A stretch of 64,000 bases of DNA from Microbacterium sp. Root553. GTDB lineage: Bacteria; Actinomycetota; Actinomycetes; Actinomycetales; Microbacteriaceae. A program made the position numbers and the translations under genes. The notes beneath the pieces are model-generated. The model saw only the letters and a program-made list of their open reading frames with translations. It did no database searches and was not told the DNA's origin. Positions 24,447-32,624 of this stretch are shown here, piece by piece. The stretch's first letter is position 1. Each line of letters starts with the position of its first letter. The stretch spans positions 2,415,675 to 2,479,674 of the forward strand of contig NZ_LMFY01000001.1 in NCBI RefSeq assembly GCF_001426995.1. Reading direction: 5' to 3'.

Positions 24447-25121
24447 ATGAACACTGAACGAACTGACCAGGTGGAGGCGCGCGCCGCGAAGCACGCTGCG
24501 CTGAGCGACCCATCTCGCCTGCGGATCGTCGATCGTCTCACGCTGGGCGACCTCTCGCCCACCGAAATCGGAATGGCGTTGGGCCTTCCCTCCAACCTCG
24601 TCACCCATCATCTGAACGTGCTGGAGTCGGTGGGGATGGTCTCGCGGTCCCGCTCGGAGGCCGATAGACGGCGCAGCTACGTTCACCTCTCAGATAACGC
24701 ACTCCGCGGGCTCACACCCGGCCGGGTCGAGCGCGCAGATCGCGTCGTGTTCGTTTGTACGGCGAACTCCGCCCGGTCGCAGCTCGCCGCGGCGTTGTGG
24801 TCGACCCGCAGCAGTATCCCCGCGACGTCGGGAGGAACGCACCCGACGGGGCGGATAGATCCGGGCGCAGTCGCCGCTGCCGATCGCCACACTCTCGCGC
24901 TGCACGATGAGGCACCCCGCGCTCTGACTTCGGTCCTGACCGATTCAGATTTCGTGGTGACGGTGTGCGACAGCGCCCACGAAGAACTCGGCGCCATCGG
25001 ACACCTGCACTGGTCGATCCCCGACCCTGTTCGGATCGGCACCGATGACGCCTTCGACACCGCCTACGACGAGCTGGAGCGCCGTATCGCGGAACTCGCA
25101 CCCCGGCTCGCCGCCAGCTGA
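24447..25121 (+). CDS. ArsR repressor fused to an ArsC-like phosphatase domain
   Basis: This 224-residue protein has an ArsR winged-helix domain at residues 1-85 (DPSRLRIVDRL, SNLVTHHLNVLESVGMV) and a low-molecular-weight tyrosine-phosphatase/arsenate-reductase fold from about residue 95, with the P-loop CTANSARS (CX5R) and a DP pair in IPDPVRIG. The HTH domain lacks an obvious ELCVCDL-type Cys motif, so sensing may use Cys in the phosphatase part (VTVCDSAHEE). It is divergent from the aquaporin gene and precedes arsC by 20 nt. Such fusions are known in actinobacteria. Confidence 0.87.
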   Translation: MNTERTDQVEARAAKHAALSDPSRLRIVDRLTLGDLSPTEIGMALGLPSNLVTHHLNVLESVGMVSRSRSEADRRRSYVHLSDNALRGLTPGRVERADRVVFVCTANSARSQLAAALWSTRSSIPATSGGTHPTGRIDPGAVAAADRHTLALHDEAPRALTSVLTDSDFVVTVCDSAHEELGAIGHLHWSIPDPVRIGTDDAFDTAYDELERRIAELAPRLAAS

Positions 25122-25141
25122 CTCACCCTGAAAGAGAACCC

Positions 25142-25537
25142 GTGACTGACACCACTCCGACCGTCCTATTCATCTGCCAGCACAACGCCGGCCGGTCGCA
25201 GCTCGGCGCGGCTCTCCTAGAGCACCTGGCCGGGGACCGGTTTCGTGCCACGTCTGCGGGCCTCTCCCCGGCGAACGAAGTGAACCCGGCTGTGGCCGCC
25301 ACTGTCGCGGAGCTCGGGGTGGACATCACGGGGCGCGTACCGCGCGCCGTCACGGTCGAAGATCTGGATGCCGCCGACGTCATCGTCCTGATGAAGCCCG
25401 GGCTCACATTGCCTTCCACCCCTCGCGGAAAGGTTCTGGAGTGGTCGTTCCCCAACCCCGAGTCCTGGGACGCCGAAGCAGTGCGCCCGCTACGGGAAGC
25501 GGTGGCCGAGAAGATTCGTACGACGCTTCTTGCCTGA
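25142..25537 (+). CDS. arsC: Arsenate reductase, LMW-phosphatase type
   Basis: This 131-residue enzyme reduces arsenate to arsenite. The P-loop reads ICQHNAGRSQ (CX5R), and the acid region is FPNPESWD. The actinobacterial type uses mycothiol or thioredoxin to recycle. The resolving cysteines of the thioredoxin-coupled ArsC are missing (only the P-loop Cys is seen), pointing to the mycothiol/mycoredoxin-type mechanism. The GTG start follows AAAGAGA. The neighbouring ArsR fusion and aquaporin support the assignment. Confidence 0.9.
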   Translation: MTDTTPTVLFICQHNAGRSQLGAALLEHLAGDRFRATSAGLSPANEVNPAVAATVAELGVDITGRVPRAVTVEDLDAADVIVLMKPGLTLPSTPRGKVLEWSFPNPESWDAEAVRPLREAVAEKIRTTLLA

Positions 25538-25577
25538 GTTTCCCTTGTCACGAACCCGGCCCTGGCGTGGGTGATTC

Positions 25578-26466
25578 GTGCAGGACCGGATGAGTCGACA
25601 TGCTGGGAACGTGAGCAACCTCGTCGCCTGGTGGGAACGTCATCAGATCGCCCTCTATCTCGCAGCGATCGCTGCGGGCGTCGTGCTGGGCTTGTTGGTA
25701 CCAGGAGCCGCGCACCCGCTCGAGCTCGCGATCAACCCCGTTCTCGGGCTGTTGCTGTACGCGACATTCCTCGGTGTCCCTTTCTCGATGATCGGACGCG
25801 CCTTCCGCGATGCGGTTCCTGTTCGTGGTGCTGGTCGTGAACTTCGTGATCGTGCCGGTCATCGTGTTCTGCCTGTCTCGGTTCGTCGCTCACGATCAGG
25901 CGCTGTTGGTTGGTGTGCTGTTCGTCTTGCTGACGCCCTGCATCGACTATGTGATCGTCTTCACGGGGCTCGCCGGAGGGGCGAAGGAACGGCTACTTGC
26001 GGCCGCGCCGATCCTCATGCTGGGACAGATGCTGCTCCTGCCGGCATACCTCTGGCTGTTCGTCGGCCCTGAACTCATCGCCGCGGTCGACCTCGCGCCC
26101 TTCGTCGACGCTTTCCTCCTGCTCATCGTGCTCCCGCTCATGGCGGCCGGCCTCACCCAGTACGTCGCCTCCCGCACGCGCTGGGGTCGCACTCTCCGAG
26201 ACACCGCTCTAGCCGCCATGGTGCCGCTGATGATGCTCACGCTCGCCGTCGTCGTCGCTTCCCAGGTCTACGGCGTCAGCCGGCAACTTCCTGCACTGCT
26301 CGCCACAGTTCCGATCTATGCCGCCTTCGCGGCGGTCATGATCCCGGTAGGGATATTCGCGGGGCGTGCGGCACGACTCGACGTCTCCAGCACTCGCGCT
26401 GTCGTATTCTCCGGCGCGACCCGCAACTCCCTAGTGGTTCTCCCGCTCGCCCTCGCCCTCGGCGGT
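25578..26466 (+). pseudogene. ACR3-like arsenical permease, frameshifted and truncated at the 3' end
   Basis: Two frames together make one bile-acid-symporter-superfamily permease. The first (from GTG 25578, or a later start at 25590 or 25611) covers the first two helices up to MIGRAFRD. At about 25,806-25,810 the reading must shift by +1 to continue MRFLFVVLVVNF and on through TPCIDYVIVFTGLAGG, the conserved Cys region of ACR3-type arsenite pumps. The second frame carries recognisable sequence to LPLALALGG and then runs into unrelated sequence at about 26,466. The last helix is therefore missing. Both defects suggest a non-functional gene unless the frameshift is a sequencing error. Confidence 0.83.
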
Positions 26467-26473
26467 CTACATC
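26460..26473. other. Rearrangement junction: right edge of the metal island
   Basis: The plus-strand permease loses homology at about 26,466 and the minus-strand cupin gene stops at 26467-26469 after LEGTAQM. Two convergent genes losing their 3' ends at the same point is the mark of a recombination or deletion join. No target-site repeat, transposase or att-like sequence is seen next to it. Confidence 0.65.
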
Positions 26474-26661
26474 TGGGCGGTTCCTTCGAGCACGTAGAAG
26501 AACTGGGTCGCGGTGTGGTGCACGTGCCACTCTTCGCCGGCTCCGGCCGGGACTCGCTCCTCGATCACCGACAGCCCGGGGCTGTCGAGTAGTCGCCACC
26601 CGTCGGAGACCTCGCCCCACACGTAGTGATCAGCATTGGTGACATCGACAGGTTCGGGCAT
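26467..26661 (-). pseudogene. Truncated cupin-domain protein
   Basis: Only 64 residues remain, opening MPEPVDVTNADHYVWG. The cupin motif 1 histidines are present (EEWHVHHTATQFFYVLEG), but the second cupin motif and the rest of the barrel are missing because the frame meets a TAG at the junction. A good ribosome binding site, GGAGGA, lies 8 nt upstream of the ATG at 26661, so the 5' end is native. Full-length relatives of this type usually exceed 100 residues. Confidence 0.7.
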
Positions 26662-26892
26662 TCTTCGATCCTCCCAGGCGGACCAGTCCGCACCGTAGAG
26701 CGAGCAGCAGAAGCCGGAATGATAGACCCCGACGAAGAACCGCTCAAGGGGCCGACGAGCCCGACTGTTCCGAAGATATGTTGAGCCGAGATCGCAGAAG
26801 ATCGCGATCCTTGGGCCGGTGGAGTCCCCAGCGAAGCCGGCAGGTGGTCCCGCGGGTACCCCAGACCTGTCGGGACCAGCCCCGATCACGCT

Positions 26893-27300
26893 CTACGGGG
26901 CGAGCTGCGTTTTCAGGAGAACCTGTGGGCGTCGAAGTCCGAACCATCGTCGAGGCCAGATAGGTCTCTGACTGTGCCTCAGGCGGGTTCTGGAGGACGC
27001 CGATCCGTTCACGCATGTATGCCTCCGCCTCGTCATTCGCGGGCGGCTGCGTCGTGGTGTTTCATCACGCCAGGCTCTGCGATCCTCATCGGGCAGATCC
27101 TCTACGACGGTAAAGCGGCCCGCTAGATCGATGGTGCCGCGGATCATGGTGTGGGCGAACGCCTGGAGGCGTTCCCTCGACTGCGAGAGCGAGTGCGCGG
27201 CAACCCGCCGCGCACGCAGCACGAAGCGTTCCACGATTTCCGTGGGCTGCATCACTGGCGCTCCCTTGTTCTCGCCCCGGCGATCGTTACGTGCCATCAT
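26893..27300 (-). CDS. Unrecognised small protein coupled to the HNH gene, possibly frameshifted
   Basis: The ATG at 27300 overlaps the HNH stop (TGATG), suggesting coupled translation. The first 80 residues look real and helical (EIVERFVLRARRVAAHSL, then DLAGRFTVVEDLPDED). After about 27,060 the frame becomes Arg/Ser-rich and unconvincing, while the frame one base over (27055 to about 26,920) reads ANDEAEAYMRERIGVLQNPP and looks protein-like before decaying towards 26,744. A frameshift near 27,060 would explain this. A possible alternative start is MQPTEIVERF at 27255. No family recognised. Confidence 0.4.
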   Translation of the reverse strand: MMARNDRRGENKGAPVMQPTEIVERFVLRARRVAAHSLSQSRERLQAFAHTMIRGTIDLAGRFTVVEDLPDEDRRAWRDETPRRSRPRMTRRRHTCVNGSASSRTRLRHSQRPIWPRRWFGLRRPQVLLKTQLAP

Positions 27301-28169
27301 CAGTCCACACGCCTAGTGAATCCAGTAATCGGGTCGAGCGGCCAATTCACGGCGAAGACGCGATTGAAGCTGATAATCATCGCCGGTTCCGATCCGTCTG
27401 AGAACGCCATCAGAACGATTTCACCCGGGTTTGGTTGATGTGCGGAGCGCGCGACCTTGATTGATGTCACCGTGTCGTCGACCGTGAGATCTTGGGTACG
27501 GGGCACGTCTCGAGCAGAAAGGAGTGCAGTTCGCAGTGCATCAGCGTGCGGTGTTCTCGGGATCTGCCGTAGCGCGACGCATCCGGCTAAGTACGCGGTC
27601 TTCACTGCTGCAATATGTGAGCGCGTTGCGTCGATAGGCACGTAGCTCATCTCGAACTCATGTTCTCGAATGATCTGGTTGACCGCCGGGTCGTGCCTTC
27701 CGTGTTGGAAGAGAACGAACCCGCCGGATGTGTTCTCGCGCAGGAGGTACTCTCCCGCGTTTCGGAGTCCGGGTAGGTTTTTACCCGAGAGTCGCACCTT
27801 TCCTATCGCGTTCTCGTACCAATTACGCAGGTGCGGCTCGTACTTGCTTCCGAACTCGTTGTTACACGTCTCGCACGTCATCGTGATGACGCTTCCGCCG
27901 ACGGAGTGGGGTGGGACATGCTCCCGGCTGCGGGGTTTTGGCTCTAGGCAGATCGGACACACACCGAAGTCGATGAAGTCGAAGGCGACGGGAAGCGCTC
28001 GAAAATTACGCTCCGCTCCCAGCGGTTGTGGCATACGCACCTCGAGGGTTGACCCGTCTTCAAGTCGAAGAACGGCCTGACTGAGTTCGGGGACACCGCG
28101 ACCATTTGCGCGCCCGTTGACGCTCTCAATCACACCGCGTACGCGACGTTTGCCGGAGGAATCGCTCAC
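27300..28169 (-). CDS. HNH-type nuclease domain protein
   Basis: This 289-residue protein has an HNH/HNH_5-like core at residues about 70-110: CPICLEPKPRSREHVPPHSVGG, then TCETCNNEFGSKYE. The two CxxC pairs bind structural zinc, and the EHVPPH and CNN segments supply the metal-dependent nuclease residues. The long C-terminal part (about 170 residues) is not recognised. The base composition is less GC-rich than that of its neighbours, hinting at transfer. It is coupled to the small gene downstream. The substrate is unknown; defence or mobile-element roles are possible. Confidence 0.7.
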   Translation of the reverse strand: MSDSSGKRRVRGVIESVNGRANGRGVPELSQAVLRLEDGSTLEVRMPQPLGAERNFRALPVAFDFIDFGVCPICLEPKPRSREHVPPHSVGGSVITMTCETCNNEFGSKYEPHLRNWYENAIGKVRLSGKNLPGLRNAGEYLLRENTSGGFVLFQHGRHDPAVNQIIREHEFEMSYVPIDATRSHIAAVKTAYLAGCVALRQIPRTPHADALRTALLSARDVPRTQDLTVDDTVTSIKVARSAHQPNPGEIVLMAFSDGSEPAMIISFNRVFAVNWPLDPITGFTRRVD

Positions 28170-28600
28170 GGGTCAGACTGTACTCGTCGCCCTCGACATC
28201 AGGGGCCCGTCACCGACTCGCCGGACCAGTCTCAAGCTTCGTCAACACCGCAGCTCAACTATCCACGAGACAGCTCCGGCGCACCCACCTGGGCGCTCCG
28301 TATGCAGAGCCGATGACGGGTATACAGCAGCTGAGCCTCACCCTCTGATGCCGCGCAACAGGTCGCGCTGAGTTGCGTGATGTCCGCGAAGCATCATCGT
28401 TCCTTTCGTCGATACCCGCGACGTCACATGGCGAGTGTGCGCTCGTCAGCTCCGCTTACCGTCCCCCGGTCTGATGCCGCCCGCATAATAGCGAGCCTGA
28501 TAATGCTCCTCCCCAGTAGAGAACTGCTCGCCCCCTTCAGGGCCGATGGTGGCGGGGAAGATCACACGGTGCCGATGCCTGCTCTCGTGTGCAGCATCGG
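28170..28600. other. Intergenic stretch without a recognisable gene
   Basis: No frame in these 431 bases on either strand has a ribosome binding site, a domain or plausible composition. No tRNA, repeat array or strong hairpin was seen. It separates the divergently oriented start of the HNH gene from the end of the CGNR gene and has lower GC than the core. Confidence 0.5.
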
Positions 28601-29098
28601 TCAGCTCTTGGCGCGGCGTGCGTGCGTGCGTGCTTTCATCCGGTTGCCGCAGACCGCCATGGAGCACCACTTCGCGGTGCCGGGGCGACTGTGATCGACC
28701 AGGAAACGGGTGCACTCCTCATTCGCGCATGCTCGGAGGCGATCGGGGAACTCCGTGATCACCGTCGACCAGGCCAGCACGGCCTCGACGGCGAGGCGGT
28801 GGTCGTCGGGAACGCGAAGGTCCCAGGCCACCCCGTTCGGGGTCATGCGCGGCGTCTGCACGGCCTCGTCGAGGATGTCGGTCAGCTCGCCGACGGCGGC
28901 TCCCTCGTCTTCGCGGACCAGCGTCTGCAATGCCTGACGCGCGCGCCTCAGACGTGCCAGCTCACTCGCCGATCCCGTTCCGCCCCAGGTGCGCGCCAGG
29001 TCTCGCCCGGCCGCCCCCTCGAGGCCGTCGGTCGGCCTTCCCTCGATCATGGGCGCGCTGTTCAAAAGGCTCAGCAGCAGCTCCTCGTCGCTCAGCAC
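28601..29098 (-). CDS. CGNR zinc-finger transcriptional regulator
   Basis: This 165-residue protein has an N-terminal ABATE-type helical/ligand domain and a C-terminal zinc finger: CANEECTRFL, then KWCSMAVCGNRMKARTHARR. The CGNR signature and basic tail bind DNA in this family, often as a stress or ligand-responsive regulator. It is divergent from the alpha/beta hydrolase at 29188 with an inverted repeat between them, so it probably controls that gene and itself. A GTGC tandem run of four units lies under the C-terminal codons. Confidence 0.85.
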   Translation of the reverse strand: MLSDEELLLSLLNSAPMIEGRPTDGLEGAAGRDLARTWGGTGSASELARLRRARQALQTLVREDEGAAVGELTDILDEAVQTPRMTPNGVAWDLRVPDDHRLAVEAVLAWSTVITEFPDRLRACANEECTRFLVDHSRPGTAKWCSMAVCGNRMKARTHARRAKS

Positions 29099-29153
29099 TT
29101 CTCCCCCGGCTCTCCCGCGCGCTCTGGCGCGATGGATCCATGCTAGCGTCTGC

Positions 29154-29183
29154 CTAACCAGTAAAACAACTTAAAGAGGTTAG
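29154..29183. promoter_or_regulatory. Inverted repeat in the CGNR/hydrolase divergent promoter
   Basis: Arms CTAACC (29154-29159) and GGTTAG (29178-29183) flank an A-rich 18-nt spacer. The site ends 4 nt before the hydrolase ATG (29188) and is the only palindrome in the divergent gap. It is a candidate operator for the CGNR protein. Confidence 0.4.
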
Positions 29184-29187
29184 AACC

Positions 29188-30048
29188 ATGGTCACCGTCC
29201 ACCACCGCACCGTCTCCGTCGACGGACTCGACGTCTTCTACCGTGAAGCCGGCCCTGCCGACGCCCCTGTACTCCTGCTCCTGCACGGGTATCCGACCAG
29301 CTCCCACATGTTCCGGCACCTCATCCCCGCGCTGGCCGATCGTTACCGCGTCATCGCTCCGGACCACATCGGCTTCGGTCGTTCCTCCGCCCCCTCGGTC
29401 GACGACTTCGAGTACACCTTCGCGGCCCTCGCGCAGGTGACCAGTGGATTCCTCGCGACCATCGGCGTGACGAAGTACACGATCTACGTCCAGGACTACG
29501 GCGCCCCGATCGGCTGGCGCCTGGCGCTCGCCGACCCCGCTGCCGTCGTCGGGGTCATCTCCCAGAACGGCAACGCGTACGAAGAGGGCTTCGTGCCCGG
29601 TTTCTGGAACCCGATCTGGACCGACGGCGCCGAACGGACCGCCGAGACGCGCGACGCGCTGCGTCCCGCCCTCGGCCGGGACGCCGTCGAATGGCAGTAC
29701 ACCCACGGCGTCCCGGACCCGACCACCGTGGACCCCGACGCCTGGGAGCACGACCTCGCGCTCCTCGCCCGCGACGGACAGGACGACGTGCAGCTGGCGC
29801 TCTTCCGCGACTACACCACCAACCGGGACCTCTATCCCGAGGTGCACGCCTGGCTCCGCACCTCGCAGGTGCCGGTGCTCGCGATCTGGGGGCGCAACGA
29901 CGAGATCTTCGCCGCCGCCGGCGCCACGGCATTCCTCCGCGACGCTCCGCACGCTCGTGTCGAGCTCATAGACGGCGGACACTTCCTCCTCGAATCCGAC
30001 CTCGACCGCGTCGCCGGGACGATCAGGAGCTGGCTTCAGAACGACTGA
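29188..30048 (+). CDS. Alpha/beta hydrolase, haloalkane dehalogenase/epoxide hydrolase-like
   Basis: This 286-residue enzyme has the oxyanion segment LLHGYPTSSHMF, a nucleophile elbow reading VQDYGAPIG with Asp as nucleophile (as in haloalkane dehalogenases and epoxide hydrolases, instead of Ser), a late acid region near GRNDEIF and the His in GGHFLLES. The cap domain lies at about residues 130-210. The substrate is unknown. Divergent transcription from a CGNR regulator suggests inducible control. Confidence 0.85.
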   Translation: MVTVHHRTVSVDGLDVFYREAGPADAPVLLLLHGYPTSSHMFRHLIPALADRYRVIAPDHIGFGRSSAPSVDDFEYTFAALAQVTSGFLATIGVTKYTIYVQDYGAPIGWRLALADPAAVVGVISQNGNAYEEGFVPGFWNPIWTDGAERTAETRDALRPALGRDAVEWQYTHGVPDPTTVDPDAWEHDLALLARDGQDDVQLALFRDYTTNRDLYPEVHAWLRTSQVPVLAIWGRNDEIFAAAGATAFLRDAPHARVELIDGGHFLLESDLDRVAGTIRSWLQND

Positions 30049-30100
30049 CCCGAACGGGCTCGTCGGCGGGATCCGAGCGCCCCGATGCTCCCCCGAGCGG

Positions 30101-30146
30101 CCTGGTGGCCGGACGTGAGATCGAGCGGCCCCGTCCGGCCACCAGG
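30101..30146. terminator. 15-bp inverted repeat between convergent genes
   Basis: The arms at 30101-30115 and 30132-30146 are exact reverse complements (starting CCTGGTGGCC and ending GGCCACCAGG) around a 16-nt loop. The repeat sits between the hydrolase stop (30048) and the GNAT stop (30198), so it may terminate both transcripts. Confidence 0.7.
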
Positions 30147-30197
30147 GAATCCTCATCGCCTGCCGCAGCGACGGCCGAGCACGAGGCGTCCTGTCGG

Positions 30198-30764
30198 TCA
30201 CCAGGGTGTGCCGTCGAGGTCGATGTCTCCGAGCGGCCATCGAGGCGCGTCCCCGCGGGGGTCCGCGACGGCGGCGAAGACGAGGATCGGCCCGCCGGAC
30301 GACGTCACGGTCTTCGTCGTGTCGACCGTCGACACGTGACGCTCCACCGCGTTCACCCGCGACCAGCCGGTGCGCTCGTAGAACTCGACGACCTCGTCGC
30401 GGCACCCGAGATAGCCGAACTCGACCCGCTCGTCGCCACGCATCGCCTGCTGGGCGTGAGACATCACTCGACGGCCGACACCCTCGGAGCGCCAGTCGGG
30501 ATGCACCAGGACTCCCCCGGTTCCCGCGATCCGGACCTCGGCCCGGCCGACCCGGATGACGCGACGCTGGAATCCTACGTGCGCGACCGCCCTGTTCCCG
30601 CGGAAGATCGTCGTGTGCACGTCCGCCGGAGAATACCCGTACGGACGGTCAGGATCCCACTCTCCGTGCGTCACGCGATACTCGCTGTCGAACAGCTCGC
30701 GCAGCGCCGCAACGTGCGATTCGGACAGAGCGGAATGCTCGACGACGGCGACGCGCTCACTCAT
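30198..30764 (-). CDS. GNAT acetyltransferase, AAC(2')-I-like
   Basis: This 188-residue protein has the GNAT core: HPDWRSEGVGRRVM for the acetyl-CoA pyrophosphate loop, FYERTGW for the C-terminal motif, and an end DIDLDGTPW that resembles the W-terminal tail of aminoglycoside 2'-N-acetyltransferases and NodA-like proteins. Intrinsic AAC(2') homologues are known in actinobacteria, but substrate and resistance cannot be inferred from sequence alone. It stands alone between a terminator and the VOC gene. Confidence 0.72.
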   Translation of the reverse strand: MSERVAVVEHSALSESHVAALRELFDSEYRVTHGEWDPDRPYGYSPADVHTTIFRGNRAVAHVGFQRRVIRVGRAEVRIAGTGGVLVHPDWRSEGVGRRVMSHAQQAMRGDERVEFGYLGCRDEVVEFYERTGWSRVNAVERHVSTVDTTKTVTSSGGPILVFAAVADPRGDAPRWPLGDIDLDGTPW

Positions 30765-30814
30765 GCGATCCTGCGCTCTCGGAGATGGGGAGAGGTCACA
30801 CCTCTACCCTGCCA

Positions 30815-31183
30815 TCACTGTGCGGCCCAAACCCCCAGCTCATTGCCGCTCGGATCGAGGAAGTGCAGACGTCGACCACCCGGGAACTCGTACGGGCCCT
30901 GCGTCACGGAGCCGCCGGCGTCGGTGATCGCGGCCTGCGTCGCGTCGAGGTCGTCGGAATAGAGGAGGACCAGAGGTCCGCCGGCAGGCCTGGCCTGATC
31001 GGAGAGCAGCAGGCCTCCCACCTCGGACCCGTCGCCGGTGGGTGAGGCGATGCCGGCGTAGGCGGGACCGTAGTCGACGAAGACCCACCCGAAGGTGTCG
31101 CCGTAGAACCGCTTCGCGGCTTCGAGGTCGTTCACGACGAGCTCGACGTAGTCGATGGAGTGATGCACCGGTGCAGGAGTCAT
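30815..31183 (-). CDS. VOC-fold (glyoxalase/bleomycin resistance-like) protein
   Basis: This 122-residue protein shows the paired beta-alpha-beta-beta-beta modules of the vicinal oxygen chelate fold: HHSIDYVELVVNDLEAAKRF, FGWVFVDYG and the closing FLDPSGNELGVWA. His and Glu at the usual metal positions are present (HHS, GNELG). Substrate unknown; small VOC proteins of this kind are common single genes in this group. Confidence 0.85.
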   Translation of the reverse strand: MTPAPVHHSIDYVELVVNDLEAAKRFYGDTFGWVFVDYGPAYAGIASPTGDGSEVGGLLLSDQARPAGGPLVLLYSDDLDATQAAITDAGGSVTQGPYEFPGGRRLHFLDPSGNELGVWAAQ

Positions 31184-31278
31184 ACGGCCACGGTAGCCCC
31201 GGCATCCGACATCCGGAAGGGTCCGTCGCGCGCATCGGAACGCGCGAGAGCGCCGCCGACCGGGAGTACCGTGGAAGG

Positions 31279-32604
31279 GTGCAACAGGTTCCCCGCTCCC
31301 CCGTGACCGACCCGGGGTGGAGGGCCTGGCTCATCTGGGGTGTGGGCGTGGCCGCCTACGTTCTCGCGATCACCAACCGCACCTCGTTGGGAGCTGTCGG
31401 AGTCGAGGCGGCCGACCGGTTCCACGCCGACGCCTCGACGCTCGCGCTCTTCGCCGTGGTGCAGCTCGCGGTCTACGGCGGCATGCAGATCCCCATCGGC
31501 ATCCTGCTCGACCGCTTCGGGTCCCGTCCCATCATGACGATCGGCATGCTCCTGATGGCCGCCGGTCAGCTCACCATGGCCGTCTCCCCGAGCATCGGCG
31601 TCGCGGTCTTCGCCCGCATCCTCCTCGGTGCGGGAGATGCGGCGATCTTCCCGGCCGTGCTGCGACTCGTCGCCACCTGGTTCCCCGCCCAGCGCGGCCC
31701 TCTCATGGTCCAGTTCACCGGCATCATCGGTCAGGCAGGGCAACTCGTCGCGCTCGTCCCGCTCGCTGCACTCCTGCATGCGACCTCGTGGACGATCACG
31801 TTCGGCAGCATCGCCGGTCTGGGGGTGCTCTTCACGATTCTCGTCGCGCTCCTGATCCGCAACCACCCGGCGGAGCGCGGGGCCGACGTCTCTGTGGACA
31901 CCGACACGGGCGTGATCCGCGTCGTCACCTCGTCGATCGACACGGGCGTCGGCATCCGCGCCGCCTGGGCGCACCCCGGGACCCGACTCGCGTTCTGGTC
32001 GCATTTCACGTCGCCGTTCGCGGGCACCGCGTTCATCCTGCTCTGGGGGATGCCGTTCCTCACCGCGGCCCAGGGGCTGGACACCGCGCACGCCGCGGGG
32101 ATCATCTCGGTGTATGTCATCGCCGGCATGGCGCTCGGCCCGATCATCGGCGACCTGTCGAGGCGGTTGCCGAACCAGCGCTCGCTCGCACTCGTGCTCC
32201 CCGCGGTCGGCGTGCAGGTGGGCGCATGGATCGCCGTTGTCGCGCTGCCGGGCCCCGCGCCCCTCTGGCTGCTCTACGTGCTCGCCGTCGCGCTCGCGAC
32301 CGGCGGCCCCGCGAGCATGATCGCCTTCGACCATGCGCGCACCCACAACCCGTCGCACCGACTGAGCACCGCGACCGGGGTGACGAACGCCGGGGGCTTC
32401 GTCGCCGCGCTGATCGCGATCTGGCTGATCGGTCTCGCACTCGACGTCCAGGGCGCCGGAACCCCCGAGACGTACTCGTTCGAGGCGTTCCGCATCGCCT
32501 TCCTGATGCCGATCCCGCTCTGGATACTCGGCGTCGTCTTCGTCGTGATCGAACGCAAGCGGACACGCATCCGCATGGGTCTGGATCCCGAGAAGCATCG
32601 CTGA
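31279..32604 (+). CDS. MFS transporter, 12 helices
   Basis: This 441-residue carrier has the family motif A region GILLDRFGSRPIM and the N-terminal run WLIWGVGVAAYVLAITNRTS. A second set of six helices follows a central loop near residue 205. The GTG at 31279 is preferred to a far upstream start because the region before it is antisense to the VOC gene. Substrate is not evident. It is 20 nt upstream of the GNAT gene. Confidence 0.8.
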   Translation: MQQVPRSPVTDPGWRAWLIWGVGVAAYVLAITNRTSLGAVGVEAADRFHADASTLALFAVVQLAVYGGMQIPIGILLDRFGSRPIMTIGMLLMAAGQLTMAVSPSIGVAVFARILLGAGDAAIFPAVLRLVATWFPAQRGPLMVQFTGIIGQAGQLVALVPLAALLHATSWTITFGSIAGLGVLFTILVALLIRNHPAERGADVSVDTDTGVIRVVTSSIDTGVGIRAAWAHPGTRLAFWSHFTSPFAGTAFILLWGMPFLTAAQGLDTAHAAGIISVYVIAGMALGPIIGDLSRRLPNQRSLALVLPAVGVQVGAWIAVVALPGPAPLWLLYVLAVALATGGPASMIAFDHARTHNPSHRLSTATGVTNAGGFVAALIAIWLIGLALDVQGAGTPETYSFEAFRIAFLMPIPLWILGVVFVVIERKRTRIRMGLDPEKHR

Positions 32605-32624
32605 CCGCTCGTAGGATGTCGCTC

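Noticed and set aside
1..26470. Insertion sequence or integrase that would explain the island
   Set aside because: No transposase, recombinase or terminal repeat is readable on either strand inside the window.
28615..28640. Tandem GTGC repeat
   Set aside because: Only about four units, explained by Ala/His/Arg codons of the CGNR protein; not a CRISPR or phase-variable tract by itself.
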